From positions 1 through 64,000 of the forward strand of contig NOWV01000034.1 of assembly GCA_003344405.1 (NCBI GenBank): a stretch of 64,000 nucleotides of DNA. The letters are read 5' to 3'. The position numbers and the translations under genes are program-made. The notes beneath the pieces are model-generated. The model made no database searches. It was not told the origin of the DNA and saw only the letters and a program-made list of their open reading frames with translations. This stretch comes from Trichoplax sp. H2 (taxonomy: Eukaryota; Placozoa; Uniplacotomia; Trichoplacea). Positions 51,259-62,986 of this stretch are shown here, one piece after another (position 1 is the stretch's first letter; each line of letters opens with the position of its first letter).

Positions 51259-52966
51259 ATGGCAGTTGCACAACATATAGCTAAAGCTGGTAAGGCTATC
51301 GCTAAAGTTGGCGGTAGAAAAATACCATCTCAAAAACGAATATTCTTATGCGACTGGCAAATGACATTAATTAGGCCAGGCAAGCCTGTGCCTAGCAATA
51401 CTGCCGTATTTCGTGTTCCTCTTGTGTAAGTAGCTATATAATATGGCGCAATTGGAAGCAATCTTGATGCTCTCCCAATCTGACAGTAGTTTAGCATTAC
51501 AATGAATAATCGTTTGCAGTGCCTTGTATGTAAGAAGATGAATAGTTCTTCGAATTTGATCAAGTGAGAGATCGTCGCACACGTTCCTTGTGGCAGACTT
51601 TGAAGCAATGTTATCGCTCTTGATATGACAGAGTATAGAAATGGAATCAATAATATACTTTACTGTATATACAACTGTTAGGAGATAAATAGCTCATTTA
51701 CCTGACTCATTGAGTTCATTGGATATACATTTGTTGTTAAGCCTTGACGATATTACCTACCAGCACTTTTACATGCATCTACTACTTCGATTCGAATGTT
51801 AACTATGCCTAACAGAAATGCATCGATATTCTTCTACTGATTAAAATTAATTGTACAGTGTTATTGTAGAATCTTTGGAATCATAGATATTCTATTACAT
51901 GGCATCTTCCGCGCCAAACATTTCTTAACTTACTACTGCTAGCACTACACTTATCACGATATCGATATTATTCTCCACAAAAGCAGATAATCGTCTTAGT
52001 TGATTGATACGATTTTAGAAATGGAATAAAGTATTAAATTACGAGTATTTCGCGTAGAACCATAATTACGTTGATATAGGAAATACGTCACAATGATAGG
52101 ATTTGCCACTTAAACTATTTTACAACCAATATGAGCATGAATTGTAATCCCTGTTAGATAACTATACACTTATTCGCTTATATTGACTTTATTGAAGATA
52201 CTAACACCAAAATTCAATTCAATTGAATATACCGCATCCTAGTACTGTACAGTTGTATAGGATTAGTAGCTTGGTGAAGTCTTTAAAATTGGTAGAAGCG
52301 CGAGTCGTAATCACTATCAGATAACTCAACATTGATTTCATTGAAGATACTAACACTAAAATTTAAAATATATCCTATCCAGAATGACTAAATTTGACAT
52401 CAAGAATTACCTACAAAAGATCTACAATGTCGAAGTTTTCAAAGTTAACACCACTATTACTCAAGGTAAGAACGAGATTACTAATGCAGTATTAAGCCCA
52501 TTTCGAACTATTGTCTTTATTGCGGTCACTCTAAATGGTATAGTTAAGTTATTAAAATCAAGCTATAATTAAATCATGAACAAGATTGCTAGATTAGTAT
52601 TTATACTTATGCCATAGAATTTGTAAAAGTATGATCTAATGTTCAATCACGCAGGAAAAAGGAAGAAATACGCCTACATTCGAGGCGTTTATGATAAAGA
52701 ACCTGATTACAAGAAAGCTTATGTCATCTTGGTAAGCCTATTAATTTTAACAATGAATCCTGCATTGAGTATAAGTTATAGTTTCGTTTCTATGCAGCAT
52801 AGGATATGTTATCACTGACGATTTTAAATGCTCCTTACACTTTTTCTAACAATGATTGACTAAAACCTTTCAACCTTAATCTCTTAAATAGGCTAATGGA
52901 ATATTTCGATTTCCTAAAATATTTCCATCACCTAGAAGTAAAAACAACGAAGCCAGTGAAGCTTAA
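51259..52966 (+). CDS. MRPL23: mitochondrial large-subunit ribosomal protein mL23 (uL23m)
   Basis: Four exons, 51259-51425, 52383-52465, 52655-52731 and 52892-52966, with GTAAGT/GTAAGA/GTAAGC donors and consistent phases (2, 1, 0), encode 133 residues. The protein follows mL23 along its length: MTLIRPGKP for the strand 1 region, VFRVPLVMTKFDIKNYLQKI and YNVEVFKVNTTITQGK for the uL23 core, then EPDYKKAYVIL and a short FRFPKIFP tail. In mitoribosomes this protein sits near the polypeptide exit. The Lys-rich N-terminus can act as presequence. It lacks the longer C-terminal extension of the human protein. Intron 1 (957 nt) holds a 33-bp imperfect direct repeat at 52182 and 52331, and a possible antisense gene. 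Confidence 0.92.
51367..51808 (-). CDS. possible antisense gene in mL23 intron 1, partial, helical protein
   Basis: Two minus-strand segments can be joined: 51808-51761 (acceptor TTCTGTTAG, donor GTAGGT) and 51662 leftward (acceptor TATATACAG), phase 1 at the junction. The peptide runs IVNIRIEVVDACKSA, then VKYIIDSISILCHIK, and later LSLDQIRRTIHLLTYKALQ, a heptad-like amphipathic helix pattern. No family is recognised. The frame stays open to a stop at 51367-51369, so its last 59 nt would overlap mL23 exon 1 on the opposite strand. Open frames of this length also occur by chance at this base composition; the support is the phase match and amino-acid composition. Upstream exons were not found, so the start is unknown. 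Confidence 0.35.
52182..52363. repeat. 33-bp imperfect direct repeat in mL23 intron 1
   Basis: ATTGACTTTATTGAAGATAC... at 52182-52214 recurs at 52331-52363 with three differences. The second copy lies just before the exon 2 acceptor, so a local duplication of the intron's 3' region is likely. Confidence 0.7.
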
Positions 52967-54952
52967 TTAGCAGGCTAACCAATTTTTTATCTAATATAGT
53001 GAACTTTTATTTCTATAACGGAGTAATAGCTAATGAGCAAAAATTTTATCATGCTCTTATTTGCATATTGAATTATACTACTGGTACCGTTTGTAAATTC
53101 TAAATTCCATATTTTAGTAATTTACAAAATTGTTGAAACCGTTTATATGAAGATCAAAAATTTACAGTCTAATTTCGTAATGTAAAATACAAATACATAA
53201 CTTATATTGAATCTCATCAGATGCAATGCTACTCGAATTATTGGAGCAAGACTCGTATTACCAAAAATAAAAGTAACTAACCGATCTCGACCTGTTCTTG
53301 CTATAGATAGTACATGCAAATTGAGTAATGGATGTTATACTAGTTAGCGACTACGGCCCTTAGGACTATAGACCAGTCTATAATCGCTCTTACCATAAAC
53401 ATAAACCTTATTCGATCATCATTTTTCGCAAGGGAAGTCACAAATATTATAACCTAGTACATTTTTCGGATTGGCTATTTGATATGTGTATCTACAGGAT
53501 ATTATCTATTATTTCTTTTACGCAAAATATAATAGTAGGAAGATGAGTTATAACTACAACTGTATTCTACTTGCTGGTCTCTATTAGTAATTCATAGTGG
53601 TGCTTGATTACGTATCAGTGATTACCCAAGACCTAAATACGTAAGCAACTCATTGCGCAGTATGTAAATTCCTTGCCGTTATTAAGATTAAGATAGCTGA
53701 TAATATAGTATATTCTGAAAATTAATTATACATTTGTTTTGACTCCGCCTTAGTTGGTATTATGTGGCATATTCTATAAATAGACTATAGCAGTATGAAA
53801 CTTCATAAATATCAACAATGTTGACCTGTACATATTCCTACAGTTTACAAATGTAATAATGGCTTTAAGAGTGGAACTTCAATACCCCAAATTTGAACTC
53901 GAGGTATGATAGTCTATTGACTGTATAAGTGCATTACATTAAAAGTAGTTATCAAATGAAGCAATTGCATCATAAGTTATAGCATCATGCAGTAGACGCA
54001 ATGATAAAACTTTTCAAGCTAACATCCTGGCAAAGAACATGTCTAATACCAACGCGAGCCGACTATAAACAAAAGTTTATTTCCGTGAAACTCAGTAAGA
54101 AACATGAGAAAACACAACGTATTGAGCTCTACGGATTTTAACCGAATAGATTAATATTTTTTACTAAAACTTAACGTAGAAGAAAATGTCTCTGATGCAT
54201 GCTTATAGTTCAGCCATCGGTGCAGTATACAGAATATATTAACAATATAGTTAATCAGAAAAAGTTTTGATTATCGTATGGTTACTAAATTCATATTAGA
54301 GAAGCAATTTCTTGTCTTGATAACAAGCAGTACTTTCATGTTCCGATTACCATATAATCTGTAACTCTACTTGTCCAAGAACACATTTTTAATTTTCAGT
54401 ACAATAATCTAACTTTCGTTAGTAAGTTCATATAAATTACAATGAAATATTTTAGTTTCGACCATAATCTATACAAGTGTGATATCAGCTCAGCTTTATG
54501 GTCATAGTGTTAGATAAAATAGAAACTATACGCTTCCATCTGATGTTAGTATCCACATCAAGATATGCACTAATGCTTTTTGTAGATACCAAACTTCATT
54601 CTATTAAAAAAAATTTGTAGCGCTACATCAATCTGACCTCAAAATAAATTACAGTACTCTTCGCAGCATAACCAAAGAATTAAAAACTTAATAGTTGCAA
54701 CGAATAAGTTAATCTTGCTCATAAGTAAAACAAACTTATGCTTTTCTAAATGTACTTAAATACAATAATACATCTTACTGGAGCTTTAATAATATCTCTT
54801 AATACCCTAGTAAAGTAAGTTTTGTTATACGCTGTGATTTATTAATAGTATTTTACATCAGCTGGATTTTATATATCCATTGTGAACTCGATAATCTTTG
54901 GCAGTTAGGTAAATTTTGGACATATTGAATTATTGTAAGTTATCAACATTAA
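52967..54952. other. stretch between mL23 and the AEBP2-like gene
   Basis: Convergent 3' flanks of mL23 (+) and the AEBP2 homologue (-). Apart from the weak two-exon candidate at 53859-54141, nothing recognisable is seen. Confidence 0.5.
53859..54141 (+). CDS. possible small two-exon gene, unidentified
   Basis: Exon 1 (53859-53903) encodes MALRVELQYPKFELE and ends at a GTATGA donor. Exon 2 (54019-54141), after TTTTCAAG, continues in phase 0 with LTSWQRTCLIPTRADYK and ends IELYGF, giving 55 residues. Composition is balanced and basic, unlike neighbouring chance ORFs, but I recognise no family and the acceptor is weak. Exon 2 could instead belong to an ORF from the ATG at 54001. Confidence 0.25.
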
Positions 54953-56575
54953 TTATTCCTTTCTGGACCTAAATTTACAGTAGAAATCACCAAAACGAAG
55001 ACGTCCATTTAATGGTAAATTCCGGGTAGAAATTGAGATGGTTTCGTACTTTTGCAAATCACTTTCATGAATCCACTCATCTTCTAACCTACACACAACA
55101 CAAATTAAGGCTTGAGTAAAATACTATAAGATTTCATGTTTTTATCCCATCACAGGTGATGATCAAACTATCAATTGTGCTTCATAAAAGTATGTAATAA
55201 CTCCATATATTATCACTCATCAAAATAATAACTTGATTACACTCATATGAATTAGACTCACATATTTGTCGGCCACCAACGGAGTAATAGTTGGCATCGC
55301 GTCCCACAGGCTACAGCAGAATCACCCTCAAGATACCGCCTTGCGATAACCTATAACATTTTACTCGTATTACAAGAAGTAAACACTACTAGAAATGATA
55401 AAAAAGCTTTTGAATTAAAGCGTAGTCTTATAAATACTCTACCTGGCTTCGAAAAGTAATTTTATTTGTCAGCATTAATCCGACATTTTCGGCAGCGTGA
55501 TATATTCTTTGTTTAAGGACTTGCATAACCTTATCATCGAAAGGATCTATAACATTGATATTTTAATCATTGATTAGCGGTTCTCAATTACAGTAACAGT
55601 CAATCATGATTATCCACAATTGATGTTACCATACCATCTGACATTTGAACGGGGGAGCTCTGAGGCACTCCCAGTGCATGCAATCGTCTTCTTTTCAGGC
55701 GATTTCTATGGCCACTTGTTAGACCGTAAGAAAGATCATGGTTAGCCTTGGTCATTGAAGTCGTTTGATGATTTGTTATTTGAGACAGCGCCTGATCATT
55801 GGTATTTGATTTTTTAGAACCAGATTGGTGTTTGTTACTAAAGTGAGACGGTACATGCCTAGCTAACCCATTTTGAGTAGCAAAAGTCATATTACATCCA
55901 TCAATTAAGCATTTAATAAGCCTATCGCCGGTATGTTTACAAACATGCTGAACCAGCCAATTACGTGATACACTGGGCTTGTTGTACACCTTGCAACCTT
56001 GCCAGAGGCAAGCATATTTTGCTTCCACATCATGAGTATCTATATGAATTTTTTGAAGATGATCTCTTAGTTCTTCTGTTGACTCAAAGCTATTATTGCA
56101 TCCAAACCATCTACAGGATGTCTTGTTACTACTATCGCTTTCAGAACAGGAGTTACCAGGTAACCTAAATATAGTAATTTAACACATCATTACACACAGA
56201 TTATATGACATTTTTCAAACAATATGAACTATATATCCGTATAAACGATCTAGTTATCAAGATACCCATCATGAATATTGCTGTAATGCAATTTTAAGCA
56301 TACGAACATGCAATCGTGCCTCTGTACCTTGTTTATATACGCGTAATTGACAAATACTTAACTATAGCGTAAGACTGTAAAGAAAGTCGCGGAATAACTT
56401 ACTTGCTCTTCGTTTCAGTTGGGGCATTTTGGCAGAAATTGACAACAAGACGATCAATTCCATGGTCGATATTATATACTTTGCAGTTCGATGTGGATGA
56501 ATCTGAGTGGCTACGGGTTACCATTGACGCAAGAGTAAGCTTAGTTACATCTTGTACGCCTTCGTTGGAATTCAT
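54953..56575 (-). CDS. AEBP2: AEBP2 homologue (Jing), PRC2-associated zinc-finger protein
   Basis: Five exons on the minus strand: 56575-56403, 56164-55635, 55546-55443, 55350-55262 and 55088-54953, with consistent phases, give 343 residues. Three C2H2 fingers follow: CRWFGC...HLQKIH (~75-98), CLWQGC...HVCKH (~110-135) and CLIDGC...HVPSH (~143-165). The CLWxGCKVYN and GLARHVPxHF strings are diagnostic of AEBP2. A KRRR basic patch follows, then the conserved C-terminal region (VLKQRIYHAAENVG, VIARRYLEGD, CQLLLRWWP, EDEWIHESDL) that in AEBP2 contacts PRC2 core subunits. AEBP2 is an accessory cofactor of Polycomb repressive complex 2. The final exon may splice at a GTAAAT near 54980 instead of reading to the stop; otherwise the model is firm. 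Confidence 0.92.
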
Positions 56576-57695
56576 AATTGTCCACTTTTATCGAAGCTTC
56601 CTTTCTGGCAAACTCAATCGTTGTTTAGAGCAATCATTTAGTGTCAGCACGAATAGAGCATTGTACAGTATATGCTTTATTACGAATTGCATTTGATTGA
56701 TGTGGGCTTGTTTGGTATCATAATATACAGTACACTACACTATACTGTAAGTATATTGAAGCTTTGATTGTTCAGCAATTCTGTTAAAAACTGCCAATTA
56801 TAATATTATAATTATTATTTACTGTTGTTCACCACGTAATAGACGGTACAGCGTTGAAGGCTGAATTGAAGCAAATATTATTTACAATCTAACATTCGGT
56901 ATTTTTGAGTACGCCAACAGTACACGACTTCGTAACTGATCCAGAGGCTATGTAGATTGAACAGACAATAATCAAGACATGGAATGAGTGATTATATGCA
57001 CATAATTTAGATTCAAATCCTTCAATTGATCCCATAGGAAAAGATAGTATGAAATAAAATTAGCTACGTATGAATCAGCTTATGTGGATAATAAGTAAGC
57101 GATTGAATATAAAATCTTCGTCCAATATACAATACTATATCATATTTTCATCAAGGTAAAAAAATAGATACGCACATTACTACCGGTACGTGGAGATATT
57201 TTGGTTTACAAAACTGAAAGTCATAACAGAGGTACACTTTTGTATTGCATGCGGCATATCATAGCTAAGATCACGGCATGACATAAAAATTACGGTAGAT
57301 ATAACATGATATCAACGAAATTACTCAAGTCATTGCTGTATCAAATCCGTCATCAATGAACTCTAGACCTCAGCAAAGGACAATCATTTTACTCTTTCCG
57401 ATAAATCATAAACTATAACATTTTTTTAATCTATATATACTATTAGTTGCTAAGCATTTAACATTAAAACGCATTATTGTATGTACTTTACTTTCAACGC
57501 CAAGGCTTGCTAAGTACCTGAAGTTGAACTTACTGTATATACAAAATATCGTCAATATTATTTTAATTTTATTATTATTATTAATTATAACATTCGACGG
57601 ACACGTTTTCGATACTATCAATTACTGTAGATCTAGAGACATTGTATAGTACTGTGATAGTAGTCATCACGGGTCTCGAGTGAAAAGGAGGTACT

Positions 57696-58537
57696 ATGCA
57701 TTCCCCACTAGATGACAGCAATTTTGGCCCGGAATTTCCGGAATTTTCTTACTCTCAGTCTAATCAGATTACAATAAATTTCCACACTGCACAATGCCAT
57801 TGTCAGATTTTTGATGTATAGAAATATCAGCACTACACTACTAGTGCCATGCATATAGTGACCGACTAAGTATGGTATGGACACAAAGTCGCTTTGTTAA
57901 CCTTGTTAGTTAAAATACAGAAATAGCATAATAAAGAAATTTTACAGCGAATTTATATGTTTCCTGAATATTTCAATTTGTGAATGTTTGGATGTGTAAT
58001 AGGATATGATGATCATGATCGTAATACGTTTACAACCTCAATAACGAATGACATGAATTAAAGTCCAATGATGATAACCGTTAATGCATCCGTAAAGGTT
58101 AATAAACAGGCTGTATCTCAGCAGTTAAATAAGACGTATAAAATGATCCGTTTGATATGAATGAAAATTGAATTCAAAATTTTGCAACTGTAAACATTCA
58201 TTCTTGATACTTGGACATGGGCTGCTTGTTGGTGAAATAAGGAGTTAAAGAGTGCTTGAAAATACTGTATGAATGGTTGTTGACTACAGCATTATAACGC
58301 ATGCATTGTAGAAAAGTAGCGCGGTAGGTAGCGATCGAATGGATCTTTGACGTTTTTATTGAAGGATTTCAGGATTCCATTTCCTACTTTATTATGATCC
58401 CCAAAATAGAGCCATCAAGGGTATATAATGACTATTATATTGATATTGATCCGATCTATCTTTCGTTCTGGCGATCATGGAATCGAGCATGTGATAAATA
58501 CAAAAGCATATACCAACGCATGCAGTTGAAAATGTAA
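57696..58537 (+). CDS. possible two-exon gene, unidentified
   Basis: Candidate exon 1 (57696-57815) starts with ATG and reads MHSPLDDSNFGPEFPEFSY, ending at GAT|GTATAG. Candidate exon 2 (58328-58537) follows CGGTAG in phase 0 and contains VFIEGFQDSISYF, DYYIDIDPIYLSFW and RSWNRACDKYKSIY before a stop: 109 residues in all. The aromatic- and Asp-rich composition is unlike the chance ORFs around it. No family is recognised, the donor is weak, and open frames of this size occur by chance here. Confidence 0.25.
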
Positions 58538-58556
58538 ATTAATTAATTCCTATGAT

Positions 58557-58612
58557 ATCATTCAATTATGATACAGTATTGTAGATCATTCAATTATGAT
58601 ACAGTATTGTAG
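58557..58612. repeat. exact 28-bp tandem duplication
   Basis: ATCATTCAATTATGATACAG TATTGTAG occurs twice in direct succession (58557-58584 and 58585-58612) with no mismatch, implying a recent slippage or duplication event. Confidence 0.85.
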
Positions 58613-59378
58613 TCATGGCATGGAAAAAAAAACAGCCTTGAGTACAGCAAGGCAACTATCTGAAATGGTACCTCCAACTGATCAGATTCATGACTACAGT
58701 TTGAGCGCGATAATTATACATTACTAGCCGACATACAGTAGACCAAAATAAAGTAAGATGATGATTATTATTATAATAAAATTAGCAAGCAGATACCGAC
58801 GTTTACTCTTTTATTGTGCTGAATACGAGTAGGATATTGATCATGACTGTTCAATCTGGGCTTCAGAGTTACGTCTGTAAATTGGTAAGACAAGCGTTAT
58901 CCGTTCGACCTATCTGTTCTATCTAAAGTGCTATAAGCTTATGAGCCCTTGATTCAATCGGTCATACGCCAAAGGAAATGATCATCAAAATGAAAGCTGT
59001 CCATTCTACTCCATCACTTTGGAGTCTAGAAAAACATTTCCAATCATTGGATACAAGCTATGACATTTTCTATACAACCATTTGTAGCACTTGAAGACAG
59101 TTAAAGGCATACTAAGATATTAGACTAGTTCCTAAACCACCCAAATCACAAGAATGGAAGACATAAACTAAAATTCATGCACCTTACCTGAAGGAATAAT
59201 CTCGGAATGAATGTATTAGATCACACCAACTCCATTGTTCCATCGGATATTCTTGTTCATAATGGAATGGTAGAGGGTCAGCGAGACAGTGACATCCACC
59301 AGAGTCAAGTCTGCATACTATAGTGATGTAATGTAAATTGATATTAATGATAGGGGGTACTACTCGTGTAGACCAATA

Positions 59379-60170
59379 GTGTCTACAGTACAGTACAGGC
59401 TACTGTACAGTAAAGTACTGTAGAACTGGAGTCAAAGTCTGTCGACTCTACCGTGCACAGTACAGTACAGTGTACGGTAGACAGTACGTACACTCGTACA
59501 GTACTACAGGGATGATGACGTTCGAGAATCGATTGAGTTGCAAAGTCAGCTCACTACCAGAGCAGGTTGAGCCTTCAATCAAGTTGATCCCATTCATCAG
59601 TACGTACTGTACAAGCTACTGTAAAGTACTGTAGAACTGGAGTCAAAATCTGTCGACTCTACCGTGCACAGTACGTACTACGGTGATGATGACGTTCGAG
59701 AATCGATTGAGTTGCAAAGTCAACTCACTACCAGAGCAGGTTGAGGCTTCAATCAAATTGATCCCATTCATCAGTACGTACTGTACTGTACAGTGTACAG
59801 GCTACTGTAAAGTACTGTACTGTACTGTAGAACTGGATTCAAAATCTGTCGACTCTACCGTGCACAGTACGTACTACGGTGATGATGACGTTCGAGAATC
59901 GATTGAGTTGCAAGGTCAACTCACTACCAGAGCAGGTTGAGGCTTCAATCAAGTTGATTCCATTCATCAGTACGTACTGTACTGTACAGTACAGTGTACA
60001 GGCTACTGTAAAGTACTGTAGAACTGGAGTCAAAATCTATCGACTCTACCGTGCACAGTACAGTGTATGTACTACGGTGATGATGACGTTCGAGAATCGA
60101 TTGAGTTGCAAAGTCAACTCACTACCAGAGCAGGTTGAGCCTTCAATCAAATCGATCCCATTCATCATCC
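59379..60170. repeat. tandem repeat, about four units of 174-198 bp
   Basis: Each unit contains GATGATGACGTTCGAGAATC, then ACTACCAGAGCAGGTTGAG, CCCATTCATCAGTACGTACT and a run of TACTGTACAGT words, then GTCGACTCTACCGTGCACAG. The GATGATGACG landmark falls at 59511, 59685, 59881 and 60079, giving periods of 174, 196 and 198. The length differences lie in the palindromic TACTGTAC/GTACAGT microsatellite between the conserved blocks. A partial unit opens the array near 59379, and the last unit stops after CCCATTCATCAT near 60167. Units are nearly identical, so the array is young or homogenised. ORFs running through it reflect the repeat. Confidence 0.9.
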
Positions 60171-60866
60171 AGCGTTGGCAATTTGCAACAACTTCGACAA
60201 ATATTAATTCAACGCTTTCTACATAGAAGGTGCTTTTACCTCGATGGCTTTCTACTCCTCAAATTAGTTAGTCAGTGCTAGTAAACGAGGCTAGAAGAAC
60301 CCAATGATGCTGTTGATAATTGCATCAAAATATGCAAACCTTAATACCAAGTATTGAATATCCTCCCAGTCATAACTGGAAATTGATAGCATCGGTGTAC
60401 TACTAGTGATCCTACAACAATTCCAACACGCTGTCCATTAATGCTATCAACATACGAGTATACATGTACTGCATCTCGTTACTACCAGAAACAATATCAT
60501 GCAAGTAAATTAACATATCGCTAAGCTGAAATAACAGTCACTAACCTCAAAGTCAATGATAGCATTGTCGGTGATACTAAACAACTCCAAATTGAATTAG
60601 TTGCAAGTACAATTCCTACGTAAAATGGCCATATTTCCAGCTTACAAATCGCTCTCATGCTAGAATTAAAATCTCCATTTAGTAATATAGAATTATGTAC
60701 AAAGATGTTCATTAATAAACGATGTCAAGTACAGTAGCATGCAAAACAGTACAACTACAATATTACTTAATTGGTATTGAGTACAATTTCAAAATTTTAT
60801 CAAGCTTTTTCTAATTTCATCTTACAAAGCAACATGACTGAAAATCACCTCAGCGCTATCGTATAG
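60171..60866. other. stretch between the tandem repeat and the SWSAP1-like gene
   Basis: No recognised gene. The first coding exon of the SWSAP1-like gene should lie here. An ATG at 60832 opens a frame that meets a TAG immediately before the first assigned exon, so it is not a clear start. Confidence 0.45.
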
Positions 60867-62125
60867 GTAATCATAACATGCGGTGGTATAGACGGGTAAA
60901 TTAATTGTCATCAATTCCTTTTCTAGCGGTAGGACGTCACTTCTATTTCAATATTCGCTAAGCTTGGCTGAAGAAGACAAATATGTTCTTTTTATATCAC
61001 CCACTCAACCGGATAAATTACCCCTATTGTCAGAAGGGAAAGAGCCTCCAACTGCAAAATTATTAAAATATATTACAATGGTGTAAGTCATTTTCGAAAC
61101 GTCTCCCAGATAGATACTGCAATTAATATTAAAATGATGGTTCCTTGAAATCATAAATGACCTCAAGAGCTCTGTACTAGTCAATTTTTCTTCTGTTGTA
61201 GAAGTAGCTTCTAGTTATTAACGCCAATAACACCATAGTAAAGGTATGTATGACCTGACTGCTTTTTATGCTGTATAACACACATTATAGGTATCCTAAA
61301 AATCTTCAACAACTTCTACAGTTTCTATCTTCTGCACATACAGTGGAAAGAAATATACCGTACGCAGTGATCATTGACGACTTAGATACTTATTATATCG
61401 ACAAGAACAAGGTCAAGAATAAATCTTCCTTGTATTACCGTAAATTGTTTTTATTTTCGTCTACGCAACACTCGTGTTTCAATTTTATGTCTTTTATAAA
61501 ACCGAACCTACTATCATTAATTCGTTATAGACTACGCAAAAGAATGCCATCAAAGCTACTATATGTTCGTATTTATATGATGTCGTAGAATTTTATTCAT
61601 CAAAGCTGTAAGTACGCGTGTAAGAAATGGACCATTCATTTTTTGACTACTGAAAGGCTTTACGTAGCTATCTTGCTACCAGTTCAAACGTTCTTAAAAA
61701 GTTTCTTCTCGTATTCTATCTTAAAAGTTCATAGATGTTCCTGTTTGGTGCTAATGTTAAATTGCTTATCAATATAAACTATGTTTAAACTAGTACTTTT
61801 CTTTCAATTGTGCATGAATATATTGCATAATATATTCACCTACAATATCTGCATACTTTAGAACTAGCAAACCCGAGACCTCAAGGAATGTTTCTTGCCA
61901 TCTTATTGCTGCGATTAATTCTAGTTCATTCAGTACTAAGGATGTTAAAGATGGTAAGTACTACACCAAGTAGCAGTGAGTATTTGACTTAGAGTAAACG
62001 GTAGTAATGAATATTGATAAAAAAGAGAATATAAAATATTGTTTGACCTTCCTTACAAATAGACAAAGACAATAAAATAATGCAAGAGTGGTTCTATCCT
62101 ACATTATTGGTAACCAGTACCAATA
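60867..62125 (+). CDS. SWSAP1: SWSAP1-like RAD51-paralogue ATPase (partial model)
   Basis: Exons in phase: 60867-60895, 60927-61082, 61291-61411, 61878-61953, 62063-62125. The first two join to IITCGGIDGGRTSLLFQYS, a Walker A motif (GIDGGRTS) with the usual Lys replaced by Arg. Next come DKYVLFISPTQPDKLP, then VYPKNLQQLLQFLSSAH and the Walker B strand YAVIIDDLDTYY, and a helical CHLIAAINSSS block, all in the order and spacing of SWSAP1. That protein pairs with the SWIM-domain protein SWS1/ZSWIM7 in homologous recombination. The initiator exon was not found, the 61411 donor (AAG|GTCAAG) is weak, and the C-terminal exon after 62125 is uncertain (a candidate lies near 62243-62340). The first intron would be only 31 nt, so that junction needs checking. 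Confidence 0.7.
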
Positions 62126-62986
62126 GTAAGTTTATATTCGAGTTGTGATATTAAATAACTTATTCAATTTTTAAACTTGTAGTATGCAAGACTATTATAT
62201 AAGTTTAGTAGTGAGTAATACGAGAATATTAAACAATGTTAAATAAGGATATTAAACAGCTAACCAACTACTTTACCGCGCCATTTAGGTCCAAAAAATT
62301 TAGATCCGACATCATCGAGTACTTTTCACTTGTCTACTTGTGATTCACCTACTACTTTTTTACTAACTTATCAACTACATAAGAAGGGCACAATTACACT
62401 ATGTTCTGTGCGCAATTCCTTAGATACATCCGAAGTAGACTGGTTTAAATAAAATTAATTGCGTTACTTTTCCCATGATAAATTTGAATTAAAGTTATAT
62501 TTTTATCATGTAAAGAATTGATTAAAGTTTTTGCTGAGTATTTGTGTGTAACATATACAGGCTCTGAGATTTTATTTATATGTACTCAATCTTTTAGTGA
62601 TCAGTTTAAATTTACGCTGTACATCTTTCCGACCCATTGTATCAACTCCCGTAATACTGTATTTGAGTGGCTAGTCTGATTTAGAACTATTAAAGCCAGT
62701 AAAAATTTAAACATAAACAAATTGAGTTCTAAACTTATTGTCCTAAATAATTATAATTTCAATTTTAGCCTTAAAGGCACTAAACATGTTGGAAATATAA
62801 AAATAAATAAAGATCAATATTAAGTTCAAGTAAAAACTTCTCTGAAGGAAAAACACGGAACCAAATTAATTTTAAACATTGCTGGGCATATATTGAATTA
62901 TCATCTTAAGAACTGTTTTTAACGCGAGTAAAAATTACATTCTAAATGAATAGTACCACAAACATTCTATGTACTGTATTTAAGTT
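62126..62986. other. stretch between the SWSAP1-like gene and the last candidate gene
   Basis: Probably contains the C-terminal exon and 3' end of the SWSAP1-like gene (a frame at 62243-62340 begins DIKQLTNYFTAPF, reminiscent of the family's LLQRYF segment). Nothing else is recognised. Confidence 0.4.

Larger units (their letters stand above)
56576..59378. other. intergenic stretch between the AEBP2-like gene and the tandem repeat
   Basis: Holds the presumed AEBP2 promoter just right of 56575, a weak two-exon candidate at 57696-58537 and a 28-bp duplication at 58557. No other recognisable feature. Confidence 0.5.

Noticed and set aside
51330-51650. 106-codon minus-strand ORF near mL23
   Set aside because: It is a different frame from the antisense exon candidate, which joins in phase with 51761-51808.
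56403-56696. 97-codon plus-strand ORF
   Set aside because: Antisense to AEBP2-like exon 1, whose minus-strand frame splices in phase to the zinc-finger exon.
59683-60226. ORFs of 85 and 115 codons with repeated peptide blocks
   Set aside because: Produced by a tandem DNA repeat whose unit length is near a multiple of three. No splice or family support.
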